This document shows positions 1 through 12,240 of a stretch of 64,000 nucleotides of DNA, in pieces. Every line of letters starts with the position of its first letter. The stretch's first letter is position 1. The stretch is taken from the NCBI GenBank assembly GCA_022496185.1, contig WTXG01000071.1, positions 1 to 64,000 of the forward strand. Direction: 5' to 3'. The notes below the pieces were generated by a model. That model was not told where the DNA came from. It did no database searches and saw only the letters and a program-made list of their open reading frames with translations. Source of the DNA: Multifurca ochricompacta. Lineage: Eukaryota > Basidiomycota > Agaricomycetes > Russulales > Russulaceae. The position numbers and the translations under genes are program-made.

Positions 1-54
1 CATCACATCACACCTTCAAACCCTACCATCAAATAGATGGCCATCACCATCAAA
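1..54 (+). repeat. CpG-depleted right end of a hAT element
   Basis: The stretch ends in ACAGACAGCACACAGCCCTA. It aligns almost base for base with the right terminus of the complete hAT element at 15693-17701, except that each CpG of that copy (about eight) appears here as CpA or TpG. The rest of the element lies left of the window. Read as an old copy decayed by C-to-T change at methylated CpG sites. Confidence 0.7.
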
Positions 55-796
55 CAGACAGCACACAGCCCTAATTGTTACAAACCCCGTCTCTTCCCGT
101 TTTCTTTTCCTTGCCCAGTAACAACCCCTCCCTACCGCCCACACTTCATTATCAGATTACATCTCCATCGTGGGATCCGTCACATGCTCTTTGTCCATCC
201 CCATGACTCTCTTGTTTACTCGTGCTTGCCTGTCATTGTTTCTGTTTATCTCTTATCTCCTTATCATATGACCGGACACTTACTTAATACCCTATCAGAA
301 GCTAGACTTTACGCCGTCTGCTTCCGTATATTTGGGCCCACTTGACTCCGTGTCCTTATCTTGTAGATGCCCATCGAGTTACATATATAAGTCCGCTGTA
401 GCTACGCTGTAGACCTCAGACTTGACTTATTGAATACATTGGTGCCTGTCTTCTGGACATCCCCTTTGAATCTCTGACTCAGTTGTCTCAAGTACTTCTG
501 GTACTTTTCCGTTCAACATCGTCTTAGGGAGCACCCCTTTGACTTTGACTCATCCCGCTCAATCTCCAAGAAGCCTTATTGGTTTCTTATCTGAACCCAC
601 AAACCGTGCTGTCACACAAGTCGTGTGGAACGTCCCGCACCAGGCGTAACACTAATCCAAACTATACAATACTCCTATGAGTATACATTGACAAAAAAAG
701 ATCAGATGAAGGCAGTAGATATCTAGAATATGTCAGTTGACATTCCTAAGATAATACATGGTTATATACAACTATACAACTGCTCACAAGGCACTC
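55..796. other. Intergenic, no gene recognised
   Basis: AT-balanced sequence with only a short chance reading frame. It lies downstream of the NLR gene, which ends at 797. I see no domain, tRNA or clear repeat here. Confidence 0.5.
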
Positions 797-3700
797 TCAT
801 TCCATAGCTGTCCAGTTTATTTTGGCTAGGACCATATCCAGGAACTTTTGGTCTTCTTCTTCCCAATCTGTTGCTTGTATTTGTCCATGAAGCTTTAATG
901 CCTCCTCAAACATGCCCTTGGCTTTTTTATATTGTGATCTCTTCATATGAACCCTTCCTAGCCCATTTAAAGCAATCCCTTCACCAACAACATCATTAGC
1001 AGCCTTCTTAAGTTCTAATGCCTTTTTAAATGAGGCTTCTGCCTCACTTATTTTGTTCAAGCATAGATATGTATCCCCAAGTCCTTGATGATCAATTCCT
1101 TGGTGAAAAAGGTTATTGGCAGCTATGTGAAGTTTTAATGCCTTGTGATATGAGGCCTCTGCCTCATCAAACCTGTTTATTTTTCTATATATGTATCCTA
1201 GGCCAAGGAGAGCATTTCCTTGATTTAGAATATGATTGGCTATCTTTTGAAACTCTAATGCTTTTTGATATGAAGATTCTGCCTCAGCTAATTTATTCTG
1301 CCTTTGGTATGTCTCTCCAAGTCCCTGGTAATCATTTCCCTGCCCAACATTATCACTTGCAGCTTTATGGAATTCTAAAGCTTTTTTGTATGAAACTTCT
1401 GCCTGAATAGGTTTGCCTAGCTCCACATATGTCTTTCCAAGTCCATAATGGCCTTCCCCTTGACCAAGAATATTCTGGCTGGCCTCATGAAGTTCCAGTG
1501 CCTTTTTAAAAGAGGCCTCAGCCTCATTCAATGCAAATTGGTGCAAATAAATATCACCAAGATCATTAAGGATAGAACCATGGAGATCATTGACACCCAT
1601 TGGGCTTGATAAGCAGTGTCTTTCTGCTTGCAGGTATTTCTGCTTTGCAGCTTCCATGTTATCAGCACAGTAATACAGCCTTCCCCACACTTAAGGCATT
1701 GGATCATAAGTAATGACATTGCTTGATTTCCCTGCATCAGTTGGACTGCTTCATTCAACAATGCAATGGAGAAGTCTCCAATGTTTATACAGAAATGAGT
1801 GAGACTAATGATGGCTTTAAATAGCCTTGGATGTGCTGCATAATTGGATTTTAACAAGTCATATAATATGGCTTTGGTGTTGTTCACTTCAAGAACCATT
1901 TCTGCATAGACATCTTGAGCTGCTTTCTGCTCATCAATGGAAGCTAAGGAAAGGTAAAATTCTTCAAGAGATTTCCTGTGTGTAGATGAAATAAATCCTT
2001 GATTGTTACAGAATTGACGGATGATTGGATGTGGCTGATATCTGTCTCCAATCAGGTTTATTAGACTGCATTGCTGAAGAACTTGAAGACATGACATGAC
2101 ATCAATGTCAATCAAAATCCTTTTAAATTTGTTTAGCTGTTTGATATGAAGCCCATCAGGGAGCAGACTGAGAATTCCAAGAAGATCCTTTGCAAATGGC
2201 TTGGTTGACATCCGGTGACTAGTTAGGGAGAGCTGTATGGAGTATTCCATGTTTGAGAGCCTGTGCAATTCGCCCATTTTGATAAGCTCTGTCTGCTTTG
2301 AATTCCATTCCTCCCATAATAACATAGGTGGGGTAACTTGAGAAAGATGGGCCAGCAAGTCAACAGCAAGAGGAACATAGTCCACAACCCCAATAAGCTT
2401 CTCTGAAAAGTTGTCATAATTGCCAGAAATACGCATCCAGATCTCTTTGGCGCATCTAAATCGATGGTTCCTAGTGGCTCAAGGAATGGTCGCGTCCATT
2501 CAGTTTGACCTGGCCGCTGGGCACCGCGCATTGTGACGAGAACAGTAACACGACGAAGTGCCGTGATCCGAGACAGAAGAACCTCAACCGAGCGCTTTGT
2601 CTCATCAGACTGATCCCATGGTGATTCAAAATTATCAAGGCACAGGATGCTCTCCTTCGAATTAAGCGCGGCGTGGATTTGAGACCAGAGGCTATCCGGG
2701 GAACCCATTACGAAGCCAAGGGTCTTCGCGATCTGGATTAAGAGGGCATCGGATGAAGTGGCAGATTCACAAGAAATGAAATATCGAGCAGCTTGAAAGT
2801 GTTCTTGAATGCGGTCATGACTGAGCACCGCATTTGCAAGCGTGGTTTTTCCATATCCACCAGGGCCTAATATAGCAACCCTGGCTGGGCGAGAACCAAT
2901 ATTGGTGAATATGATGTGAATGATATGGGAAAGCTCAGCATCACGTCCAAAAAATATTTGTGGCGGAGGTGGAGCAAGCGAAGGTTGCATGACAGACCTG
3001 GGCAACATCAGATTATATCCACAAGATGAACACGAGTGGGGAGTGCCTACGTTGTGATCTCAGCTTGAACAAAGCGGGTACCCTATTCAAGACAAATCAA
3101 TTTACTGGCATTTTATCGACTTGGGGGCATGTGTCATACCTCGCGCCTATCGGCAAGCAGTGCAAAGCGAATGTCCAGTAACAGTTCAGCCTACGCGGAC
3201 CGTGTTGGACGGGTAATGTAGATGACAGATTCAGAACGGACCTGAAAGACTTCAAGTACATTCGCCAACCTAGCATCATACTTTTTGACCTTCCCAAGCA
3301 GATCCTTGCGCAAGAGCAGACTTCTGACCCCTTTGGTCTTGGCACACTCTCCGAGGACGTCCTTGATCCCGTCCAACTCACTTTTCATTCTATTAATCAG
3401 GAGACGAAACGATTAAATTAGCACGAGATTATATATACCTTTGAAGTGACTTGAGAATAGCGCCGAGTCTAGCGGGAAGATCTCCCTCGTTCAGGTTATG
3501 GGTTTCACATGATTCTCCAACATTGATGACGAGCCCCGCAACCCTGATAAGCTTCTGCATGACCTCTTCACAGTCTTCCTTATACTGTTTTACCTCCTAT
3601 AAATAAAAATCTGAGTAACGCGACAACACTGACTGGAAAATTGGGGAGGAGGGGGTACTTACGTCTCTCATCGTAAGCGCTTGAAGTAAGAGACCCGCGA

Positions 3701-3974
3701 TCGGAGCAATATAAGGGATCTTGCTCCCAAAGGCACTCCCTTCTTTGAGGGCCGCGAGAGACAATTGAATTGCATTATTCGTCATAGCACTGTATCCGCC
3801 GATGGCACCCGATGAGACCAGATTGGGGGTGTCAGCTAAGCCAGCATTAATCAGTTCGAATGGCACCAGAGAATGAGGTTCTTTACAAGTTGGCTGTTGA
3901 CTGCTGCTATATGAAGTAGGAAACACCCCGTATAACCTTTTACGAAGATAAGACGATTTAGATTTAGATTCCAT
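797..3974 (-). CDS. NLR-type NB-ARC/TPR protein (STAND), with two apparent frameshifts
   Basis: Likely an intracellular NLR-like receptor of the fungal incompatibility/immunity type. From the ATG at 3974, three exons (3974-3663, about 3598-3440, 3388 to about 3200) encode a helical N-terminal region resembling the MLKL-like four-helix domains of agaricomycete NLRs. The exon from about 2999 encodes NB-ARC, with P-loop GPGGYGKTT near 2850, an ILCLDNFE Walker-B-like strand and an LVTMRG sensor. A VPLAVDLLAHL motif (GLPLA-like) follows, then TPRs to the stop at 797. The frame slips by one missing base near 2447 (before the KEIWMRI stretch) and again near 1690 (before GRLYYCADN). Domain order is preserved across both slips, so they are either recent mutations or sequence errors. 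The splice between the third helical exon and NB-ARC is not resolved; AG at about 3000 is the probable acceptor. Confidence 0.8.
854..1573 (-). repeat. Six 120-bp TPR-coding tandem repeats
   Basis: Six consecutive 40-residue units share the pattern GLGxxY...EAExSYxKALE, so the DNA has a 120-bp period. The units are much alike at DNA level, especially around the EAEASF and KALE codons. Such highly conserved internal repeats are common in fungal NLR ligand-sensing domains and favour unequal recombination. Confidence 0.85.
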
Positions 3975-5025
3975 GTTCGAGTTTGAAATTTGTAGACGAT
4001 GCGGTTGGCAACAGTGAATATACGAGAGTGACCCGGAATGGCTGCCTCTATGTGGGTGGGAACGGAAACGTGACCTCTCTCCAACAAGGTGGTTTATTGC
4101 ACCACAGGCAGGCATTTCACTGACTCATTATACTTCTCCTTTATATTGGTATTGTATTGTGACGGGTATCTTTTAAATTTGAGTCTTTTTTTTCCTTGCG
4201 CAATCGAGCCCGAAGAGGTGATTATTTCGTTGTTTTCATTCTTTTTGAAACGCATCTTTAATTTTTTAAGCTGAGGCTCCGAGGAGCGCTCGTGGTTCAG
4301 CCAAACGTCGAAGCGCGCGCCTTTCTTCTCATGATCCCGTATGCCCTCCCGTCCTCATGTATCACCACAGGACGAGAATTGCCGTTGCGACTGAATTAGT
4401 TACAGTAGTCATCCCACCATATCGCCAACCCAACATGACTTTATATTTATTAATTAATAATTAACAAACTCGAAGAAATTGAAGCCATAAAAAAAACCAA
4501 AACGTAGTTGAAAATTGCCCCCAAATGATTTAGAAAAATAAGGTCGATGCCTACAGTCACACGGCAGTAAACAAACCGACTTAACAAGTAGTGGCAAACC
4601 AATTGTGACGGAGGGGGGTATATAACGATCAACGAGCCGGTCGTAAAGTGAGAATACACGCTGCGACAGTCGGAAGCGCCAACGACACGCGCGGTGTCCG
4701 GACACCGCCCGAGACCGTAAAAAATCATAAAGAGTGATAATAAGCGAGTCTCTTTATGTGAACGACCAATTAGACGCCACACACGGAAGAATATATTCAA
4801 AATAAATAGACGGACAAAGGCCATGAGAAGGGGATAGCCGTGCCGTGCCAAAAAAACTGATCCTTTCAAATCTCACAGCCGCGGTCGAACAGATCGGTAG
4901 CCAGTCAAGGGGGAGGATAAGGGGATAGGGGTTACACACGTACAACGAGATTTCCTGACTCGTGAATTTGAGAAAAGGGAAAAGGATTGGCAGGGGATAG
5001 ATGAAAGATCCAAAGAGGGTACCGC
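3975..5025. other. Intergenic, no gene recognised
   Basis: The interval between the divergently placed NLR start and the end of the membrane-protein gene. It contains AT-rich tracts (around 4440-4500) and no supported coding sequence on either strand. An ATG at 4115 could extend the NLR N terminus, but that extension has no recognisable similarity. Confidence 0.45.
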
Positions 5026-6827
5026 TTAGAGTGTCCCCGCATAGGCATCCTCATCCGCAAACTGACTCCCCATTGTGGTTCGCTTCGTGCTACGGTCATT
5101 TGTTCCTGCCAGGGAGTGAGTTGGCGAGTACAGAGTACGCATGCCGCCTTGTGCGCCTGCACCGGTGTACGCGGGCGACGGAACGGTGGGACCACCAGAG
5201 CCTCCAGCAGCGCGGCGCTCGGCGTATGCGCGCAGCATGTCATCAGGAGACATCATATTCGCGGGCATCGGTTGCATAGGCATAAACGTCGACATGGCGG
5301 AGGCCGGTTCGGCACTGTGCGGGCTGTGAGTTGGGGATGGAATGGCCGGAAACACCGCGGACTGAGCAGAGAAAAGAAGTTCGGGCTCGTCCTCGCCTGG
5401 AGAGCCTGGAGAGGGGTCACTGGTGCGCATCACTAGAACCGATGGATTAAGAGGAGCGAAGAAGAAATAAGAGGAAATTACGCACAACGAAGGGCAGGAA
5501 TGACAGCATCAACACTAGGGCGAGATGATGTCTCCCTGCCAGCTAGACGAGCCTGAATATCTTCTACGCTGAGGGTTTGCGGACCTTTGGTCTGGGTGGG
5601 TGACAAGAACTCATCAGGTTCTGAATTGGGTGTAGAGGACTGTGAGATATCCCATTTTCTGTCTGGGAGCGGAGGGACAATAGGTGTGTGGAAGGCGCGG
5701 CTGGTGACCGTACGACGAGACTCTGTACTTGGCCGCACGTCAGGGGCAAAAGACACACGTGAGACACGCTCAGCCATCATCTGAGCGGTGACGGCGGAGG
5801 AGCGAAGTTGTGCCGTGCCGTTGCTCTGACCTGGTAAGACGGTGCGAACGTTGGAACCGATGCCTGCTTGACCACTTTCGACTGCAACAGTGGAGACAGG
5901 GCGAATGTTACCGAAAGAGAAGGAGGACCCCCGGTTATTGGAGTCGATTGCCATGCTGTTGCGGATGGCGGCCTGTGCACCAGCAGCAGAAATAGGCTTC
6001 CAGTTCGTGGAAATGGTGCTCATGCGCTTGTCGACAGATTCGCTCCACTGTTTGCGCTCGTCTCTACCGCGATCACGCCTCAACTTGACGTACGCGGCAG
6101 AAATGAGAAATATGACGATAAGGAGGGGCATGAGAACAGCGGCAGCGAGTTTACCTCCAGAGATATGTTGGTGAGAGGACGGAGCATTCTTTACGACAGT
6201 GACGACTGTATCGGCTTTAGATGTATCAGCGACGGCAGGAGTACCACCCGAGGAAGGAGCATGATAAGTGACAGTAAAGACAGGGCCGGCGGGGTAAGGG
6301 GCGAGGAAAGGGGGGGTGCCGGAAGGAACGATGGTGAGCTGAAGGTTGGCAGGAGAGGTAGAATTCCACCATTTGGGCTGGAAGAGAGTCTGGTAAGAAC
6401 CGGTGGGAAAGTAGACACCTTGCCAGGCATGAATGCGGGTGGTGCTGGTGCCAGGGGCATAGAGGAATATGTCGACGTTGGTCGAGTTGAGACAGGTTGT
6501 GTCCCAAGTGATGTTGACGGGTGTGGTATACTCGATGGACTGGGACGCAGTAGGGGAAATATAGAATCCGCCAGTGTTGCATGCTATAGAAATGGATGTG
6601 AGATGCGTGTATGAGATAATTTTAATAAGGAACAAGTTGCCAGTGCCTGAAAGGTCATGGGAGCCAGACCAGGCACAGTTTTCGGAGAAGGAGAGGGTAT
6701 GTGCGCGAGCAAAGGCAACCAGAAAAAGAGAACGAGAAGGAAGAAAGAGTGACTTACACGGGTTGGCACGCCTCTGAGGCTTGTGCGCGAAGGGGCTAGC
6801 CAACTTGCCCATGCGGAAGTGAGACAT
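5026..6827 (-). CDS. Single-pass membrane protein with an ectodomain and a long Ser/Pro-rich tail
   Basis: The main exon (about 6590-5485) encodes an ectodomain with two cysteines and a WDTTC strand typical of Ig-like/Kre9-type fungal wall-linked folds. After it comes a Ser/Thr/Pro linker, a transmembrane helix (LAAAVLMPLLIVIFLISAAY), then a basic stop-transfer KLRRDRGRDERK and a disordered cytoplasmic tail. An intron (GTGCGTAATT donor near 5484) joins a last exon rich in Ser, Pro and Gly that ends at 5026. The 5' end is uncertain. An ATG at 6827 reads into this frame without splicing, but a GTAAGT donor near 6757 and an AG near 6590 suggest an intron, and a strongly hydrophobic signal-like stretch lies in another frame at 6700-6760. 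Function is unknown; a surface sensor or cell-wall role is only inferred. Confidence 0.65.
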
Positions 6828-8169
6828 TTGTCTAGATTTTGTCCAGACTTTTTAACCTAATAATAATAAAAAAAGGAAAGTGGCCGCTAGACGAGCGGAT
6901 GGAAGGGTCTCAAGGAGAAAGAAATAGATAGGGAAACGGCGAGGGGAGGAGGAGGGAGGAGGGGAGTAGTAGTTTGGGGAAGGACAACGGGAAAGAGAAA
7001 GAGAGAAGAAGAGAGGAAGAAAGGAAGAGAGAAAGAGGGAAAAAGAGACAAAGCTGGGTGATTGGTCGTTTGATTATTGTTTTTAGTTTGATTTGATCAA
7101 TGTCGTGACAGTGATTATGTAAGTTTCTCACGCTTGTAAGGGAAGGGAAGGGAAGAAGAAAGTTAATGCTATACTATACATTTATTTTGTTTCGGAATTG
7201 AATGGCATTGGATTAATATTGATCTGGTTCGTCTCGACTTTTAACCCTGTTCGTTGCAACGCAGTCAGTCCCTGACCATCGAGTCGAGGAACGGGCTTGG
7301 CGACTTTGAACCATACAGTGGGATTTTCGTCCGAAAAGTAAGTAAGCCTTGAAAATTCTTACCAACTCTGCTTGCAGTCCATGGGTTGCCGAGGAAATCT
7401 CCACTGGCAGTCTGAGCACAACAACCTGATAGCTAGCTACTTGTGGTGATCGCCTATCCGGAGATACAGAAGCATACACTTGACTTGGACGTAGTTGCCT
7501 GGCTTACTTTCTTTAACCTCTGTTACGCTGGCCTCCGTTTCCATTCCTTCTAGACACCACACCGATCGACTAGTACGATCACTTGTTCATCCACTAGAGG
7601 ACTTCTATGGTCACTCGCGCGCGATGAATCGCATTATCTTCGGAACATATGGCATCCGTTGTTTCTTTCTTCATAAACGTGACCACGACACTCTCGGCCT
7701 TGAATATCAAGCGTGCTTGTAACCTTCGGCCGACCTAGGCATATTTTTAGATACAGTCATGATTTTGACTTCCTCCTGCTTTTACGCCGTCAATGGCATT
7801 GACACGTATTCTGTAGTCAGCCACGTGCAAGGCTGACTCCCCGGTGATTTGCTACGTGGCTTAGAACCCCGCGGGAGGGAAGAGTGACTATGGAGCAATG
7901 ATCACACAACCACAGACTTCATCAAAACACACCGTCATACCCAGATCAGGTCGAACAGTCAATGACATGAACCACCTCGATGAATGTCTCCCGTAGGATC
8001 AATGTGTTGGACCCGGAATTCGAGATGCACGAGCCGAAATTAACGCCGTGTGAGGATAAGTGCTTACCTGCCAACAGATGTTGAGACGAAGATAATTCAT
8101 TTATTTATAAATACCAGCCTTCCCACCCAAATGTTGAGTCCACCCACCCCTTTCTCCCACTCTCCCTCA
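6828..8169. other. Intergenic; right half is upstream flank shared with P450 copy 2
   Basis: 6900-7060 is purine-rich on the plus strand (GGGAGGAGG/GAAAGAGA runs). From about 7640 to 8169 the sequence matches, with substitutions, the upstream flank of P450 copy 2 (21388 to about 21950 on the other strand), for example around CTTAGAACCCC at 7861. Copies 1 and 2 therefore share a longer upstream region than copies 3-5. No gene recognised. Confidence 0.55.
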
Positions 8170-10288
8170 ATGGTGCTGTACGAACATACACGATTATATA
8201 CCTTAAGAAAGTGGATAAAGATGAACTGGTTCCCCGATGTTTGTAATACCTCGGGCTATGCTTCTGCCAGTGCACCAAACCCAGTCTTTTCAGGTATTAA
8301 TCTGGCACCACTCCACCTCTCTCTATCAACTCACCAATCTCCCGTCATCTCCTAGCCATCTCTAGCGTTTTCAAACTGCCCGTACTTGACATATTTTCGA
8401 AGGATAGGACTCTTGTGACAGGTCTCCTTCTCACTCTGATCCTCGTCTTCATCACTTCTTATCTCAAAAGTCCATGGCGAAAATTGCCTCCTAGTCCTCC
8501 GCGTATCCCAATCATTGGGAACATGTCCCAGCTAAAAAATGTGAAGTGGCTATTCTCGAATGATTGTAAAGGACGCTTCAGTGAGTATCAAACGGTTCCT
8601 TGGAATAGATGTCATGATGAACAGGCAGTTGGTTGTAGACGAGGTCATGCATCTTGATGTCATGGGAAGACAAACAATCGTGTTCAACAGTCTTAAATCG
8701 GCCTATAATGTTCTCGAACGGCGTACCGGTAACTATTCAGGTCGCCCTCGGTTCATTATATCACAAGAGATACTTAATCAAGGTCTGGGGGTGGTATTGA
8801 TGGATTATGGCGAGCTGTGAGTGCCAGATAGGGATAAGAATAAGATACCAAGCGATGTCACTTATTCCATCTACTCCCAAGTTGGCGCCGATTGCGCCGT
8901 GCTGCACATGATGCTGTCAGCCGGACAACAGTTCAAAATTATCACCCTACTCAGACAAAGGAGGCCACAATCCTCGTTTCCGCGCTTCTCGACGACCCCC
9001 AAAATCGACATAGTCACTTTCAGCGTGCTAGTGCCTCCGTAATCCTGTCCATCCTGTATGACTACCCAACTCTGGAGTCAAAGAATGAGAAGATCGTGAT
9101 GGACATTGGCGACAGCATCAACTGGTCCAGCCGTGCAGCAATTAGGACCTCCTTCGTCGAATTCTTTCCTTGGATGATTCACATTCCACAGAGGTCTCGT
9201 CTTCCTTGCCTCTCTATTTGCTTTGCTATAATGACATGTGATGAGAGAACAGATTTGCAAAATGGAAGAGGGAGGCCTTAATGCGAGCTGCTCAGCGCTA
9301 TGATATATTTCTGCGACTATTTGATCGTGTCAGGGCCGATATTGTACGGAAATGTGTTCACATGCTGGGTATGAGGTCCAACTAACGGATTATGCTGTAG
9401 GCGACTGGTGGGGATCGCCCGAGTTTCAGTGCCTCACTATTGCGAAACTACGATCGTTACCGCCTTTCCGAACATGAAATGACGATCCTCTCTGGCCAGA
9501 TGTAGTAAGTGATCACTGTCTCAAGTCCGCTTGTTGGCTAACTGGTAATCAAAGTATTGCTGGTTTTGAAACAACATCAACTGCATTAATGTGGTGGACA
9601 ATCGCCATGGTAGCGTTCCCTCAAGTGCAACGCCGTGCACAAGCAGAACTAGACGCTGTAGTTGGCCGCTCCCGTTTACCTACATTCACAGATGCTCCTC
9701 ACCTGCCATACGTACGTGCAGTCGTAAGAGAAGTTCTTCGTTGGCGGCCTCCTATCCCATTTGGGGTACCTCATTCTGCCACCGAAGACGACTGGTATGA
9801 GGGCATGTTCATTCCGAAAGGAGCTATGTGCATAGCAAACATTTGGCAATGTAATCATGATCGTGTCATATTTGGTGAAGATGCCGACGACTTCCGACCA
9901 GAACGACATCTGGGCGAAGGAGGTGAATTGTTGCCTGGTCCAATAGAAACGAACCAAGAAGGGCATGTGTCATTTGGATTGGGCGACGGATCTGTGTAGG
10001 GAAACATCTTGCGAACGACACGCTCTTCATAAGTACAGCAAGAATCCTATGGGCAACGACTATTGAATCGGTTGTGGATGAGAATGGGAAGGAGGTGGTA
10101 CCGGTTTGGACGCATTTACGGACGGGGGACTGTTTATGTAAGTGCCTGTGACAGTTGCAATTTCCGCGACCCTGACTTGATTTGCTCCTGGGAATGAAGC
10201 CGTCCGCTCCATACGACTGCAAAACGACGCCTCGTTTCCCTGAAGTGTATCTATACTTTCAGAGGAGCGTGAGCGGTTCGTGGATTGA
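8170..10288 (+). pseudogene. Cytochrome P450, copy 1 (frameshifted at the haem loop)
   Basis: Same eight-exon structure as the intact copy 5. Exon 1 starts at ATG 8170 (MVLYEHTRLY). The membrane-anchor exon, proline hinge, WRRLRRAAHD block, AGFETTS I-helix (about 9563) and REVLRW ExxR motif are all readable. Near 9983 one C is missing relative to copy 2 inside the FGFGRR haem-binding motif, so the frame reads FGLGDGSV and stops. Two further length differences follow, near 10105 and 10208, and the last exon has drifted. As read, the product lacks the haem-ligand cysteine and would be inactive. A sequence error cannot be excluded for the first break, but three breaks after one point favour real decay. 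Confidence 0.8.
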
Positions 10289-11340
10289 AACGAGCCCCTC
10301 ACTGAACGCAAGCAACTCGTGTCATAGTCTGAGAGAATGGAAAGCAGTGTCTATATAACCCATGGCGGTTTTACGGAAGGGATGGGCCTTTGTGGTTCTC
10401 CGTTTGGAATAAATGTATGCGAAAATGATGTAAGTTCGGTGCAGCGCAAGGTTTCTAGTCCGTTGAATTGAATGTATATTAGGGCACGAATATGTTGGTG
10501 ATGTTATACCAGTTCCAAAGCCTTCTTTCCGAGAAACGCATCTCTTGCAAGAGGTGACACAAGTTGTGAAACAGGCATTGCACAATAGAGATTGGCATGG
10601 GTAAACCCCTGGGTATTTTTTTGATACCCTTAAATAAGGGTACAGGTTACCCATGAATATGGGTATGGTTTCTTAAGGGTATGATGGGTATAGTTACTCA
10701 TGCAGGTTCAAAGTAAGGGTATAGTAGGGTTGAAGATAAGATAAGATGCTTTAGACTATATAGATAATAATGAAAAAGCACATCAGATAACTACACAGAA
10801 CACAGAGATTGATGTACACATAAGGCTTGTCATAGTCAGAGACATTCAGCCCTGATTATACAGCAAGAATACACCTATATTGACATTACTAGTGTTAGTA
10901 GTGTATGACTACCTGCTGGGTATGAGTCAAGATAATAGCCACACGTCATTCTGTCATGTGGTGTCCACAGTATTTAAGGACTTAGCTTACTAGGTCTCTT
11001 GCCTCTGTGATCTATTCTATAACCTTGAACCAACGCAGAACGGTAGACCACGGTAACAGTCCAGGTAGACAGTTTCAAACCGTCTGGAAACCTGTACCCA
11101 CCTGGCAGGTTGCCAGGTACAGATGTGCACTTTGGGCAATAAACAAATGGTGGGAGATCTAGAAAGGAAATAATGCATGTGAGTTTGTGTGCTGGTGGTG
11201 TAACATCAAAAGTAAAGTGTGGAAGGTGAAAGACAAGGATCCTGTTCATATCATAAATGGCCGGTGTCACGACACGACGTATCCTACTCTCTCGCGCAAG
11301 TACACACCCACTAGACACCACACTCACTGGTACACTTAGC
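10289..11340. other. Intergenic, transposon-like, no gene
   Basis: 10600-10730 is rich in GGGTA/TACCC words in both orientations, followed by AT-rich sequence with GATAAGATAAG at about 10737. The style resembles the DNA-transposon remnants elsewhere in the window, but I could not fix termini or target duplications. No coding potential seen. Confidence 0.4.
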
Positions 11341-12177
11341 AATTTTTTTTTAGTGCATCGACCTGTAACTAGTTCTTATTGTACACTCGAACCGACGTTG
11401 ACCCGACATGAATCGCTCGCTGTGCTTGACAATATACCTATCCTCCAGTTCGAACAGTCGGATAAGACCGAATTTATCATAGCTGAACTCTGACTCTTTA
11501 CTAGACGAAATGCAACAATCCTGTGCAAAGCAAAAAAAAGGACATGGATTTTGAGAACTTGATGCGACAAGTTTGCGTCCGTGGCCGATTTTAAAACCCT
11601 GACCACTACAGAATCCCATCGCCCTAACTATCGCAGTGGTACCGTAATGGAATGAGTGGGAAAAAGGGAATGTTGAAAGAGCAAGGATAGATGAATATTC
11701 AAGGACAAGTAGACAAAATATCAGGGGATATGAGACAGCAAGTGGGATGCAAATGAGAGCAGGAGGAGAAGGCGAGTATTGAGGCTGGCCGGGAAAGATG
11801 GAGGGTTTAGCCTGAGGTATCCGTGGAGGAGGATTACAACCGGGGCAGCAGAAGAGGAACAAAATAAAAGAAACGAGAGTCTGAGAGTCTTCGTCCAGCA
11901 GGTCCGAGTCGACGGGATCAAGGTGATATGAGAAGAATAGCGGCCTTGTCTCTGGGCCAAAGGTGAGCACGCACAAAGGGTATGGTCGCACGGGTAACTG
12001 TCCTGAAACTAGCAACGAAAGGATTTGGCTCTGGTGATGGGTCGAAATTTGGCAGGCCTATCGGTCAACTCCCATCAATTGTGATTGTGAGTTGTGAAAT
12101 GTGGGTTGTGGGTTGTTGTAATTGTGGATTGTGGATTGTGGAAAATCAAATCATTCTCACGGGCACGGGTCACGGTT

Positions 12178-12184
12178 TATATAA
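12178..12184 (+). promoter_or_regulatory. TATA box of Crinkler-kinase copy A
   Basis: TATATAA lies 63 bp upstream of the ATG at 12241. It is preceded by short tandem TTGTGGAT-like words (12095-12140). Copy B keeps the box, but a 16-nt deletion in its leader reduces the distance to 47 bp. Confidence 0.7.
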
Positions 12185-12240
12185 GGCTCCGCTCCGTGTC
12201 AGTCAAACTCAAAGAAACCACCCAAACACCCAAACGACCA

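Noticed and set aside
5868..6614. Plus-strand open frame opposite the membrane-protein gene
   Set aside because: Antisense shadow with low-complexity composition; the minus strand has a transmembrane helix and sensible domain order.
8050..8170. Longer P450 N terminus starting upstream of the conserved ATG
   Set aside because: The region upstream of the TATA box is not conserved among copies 3-5.
10600..11000. A terminal-repeat transposon based on GGGTA/TACCC words
   Set aside because: I could not match two ends or find a target duplication.
11350..12015. Minus-strand Pro-rich open frame upstream of Crinkler-kinase A, with a partial counterpart at 48205-48609
   Set aside because: The two copies change frame relative to each other in the middle and show no codon-level conservation; more likely promoter and upstream DNA.
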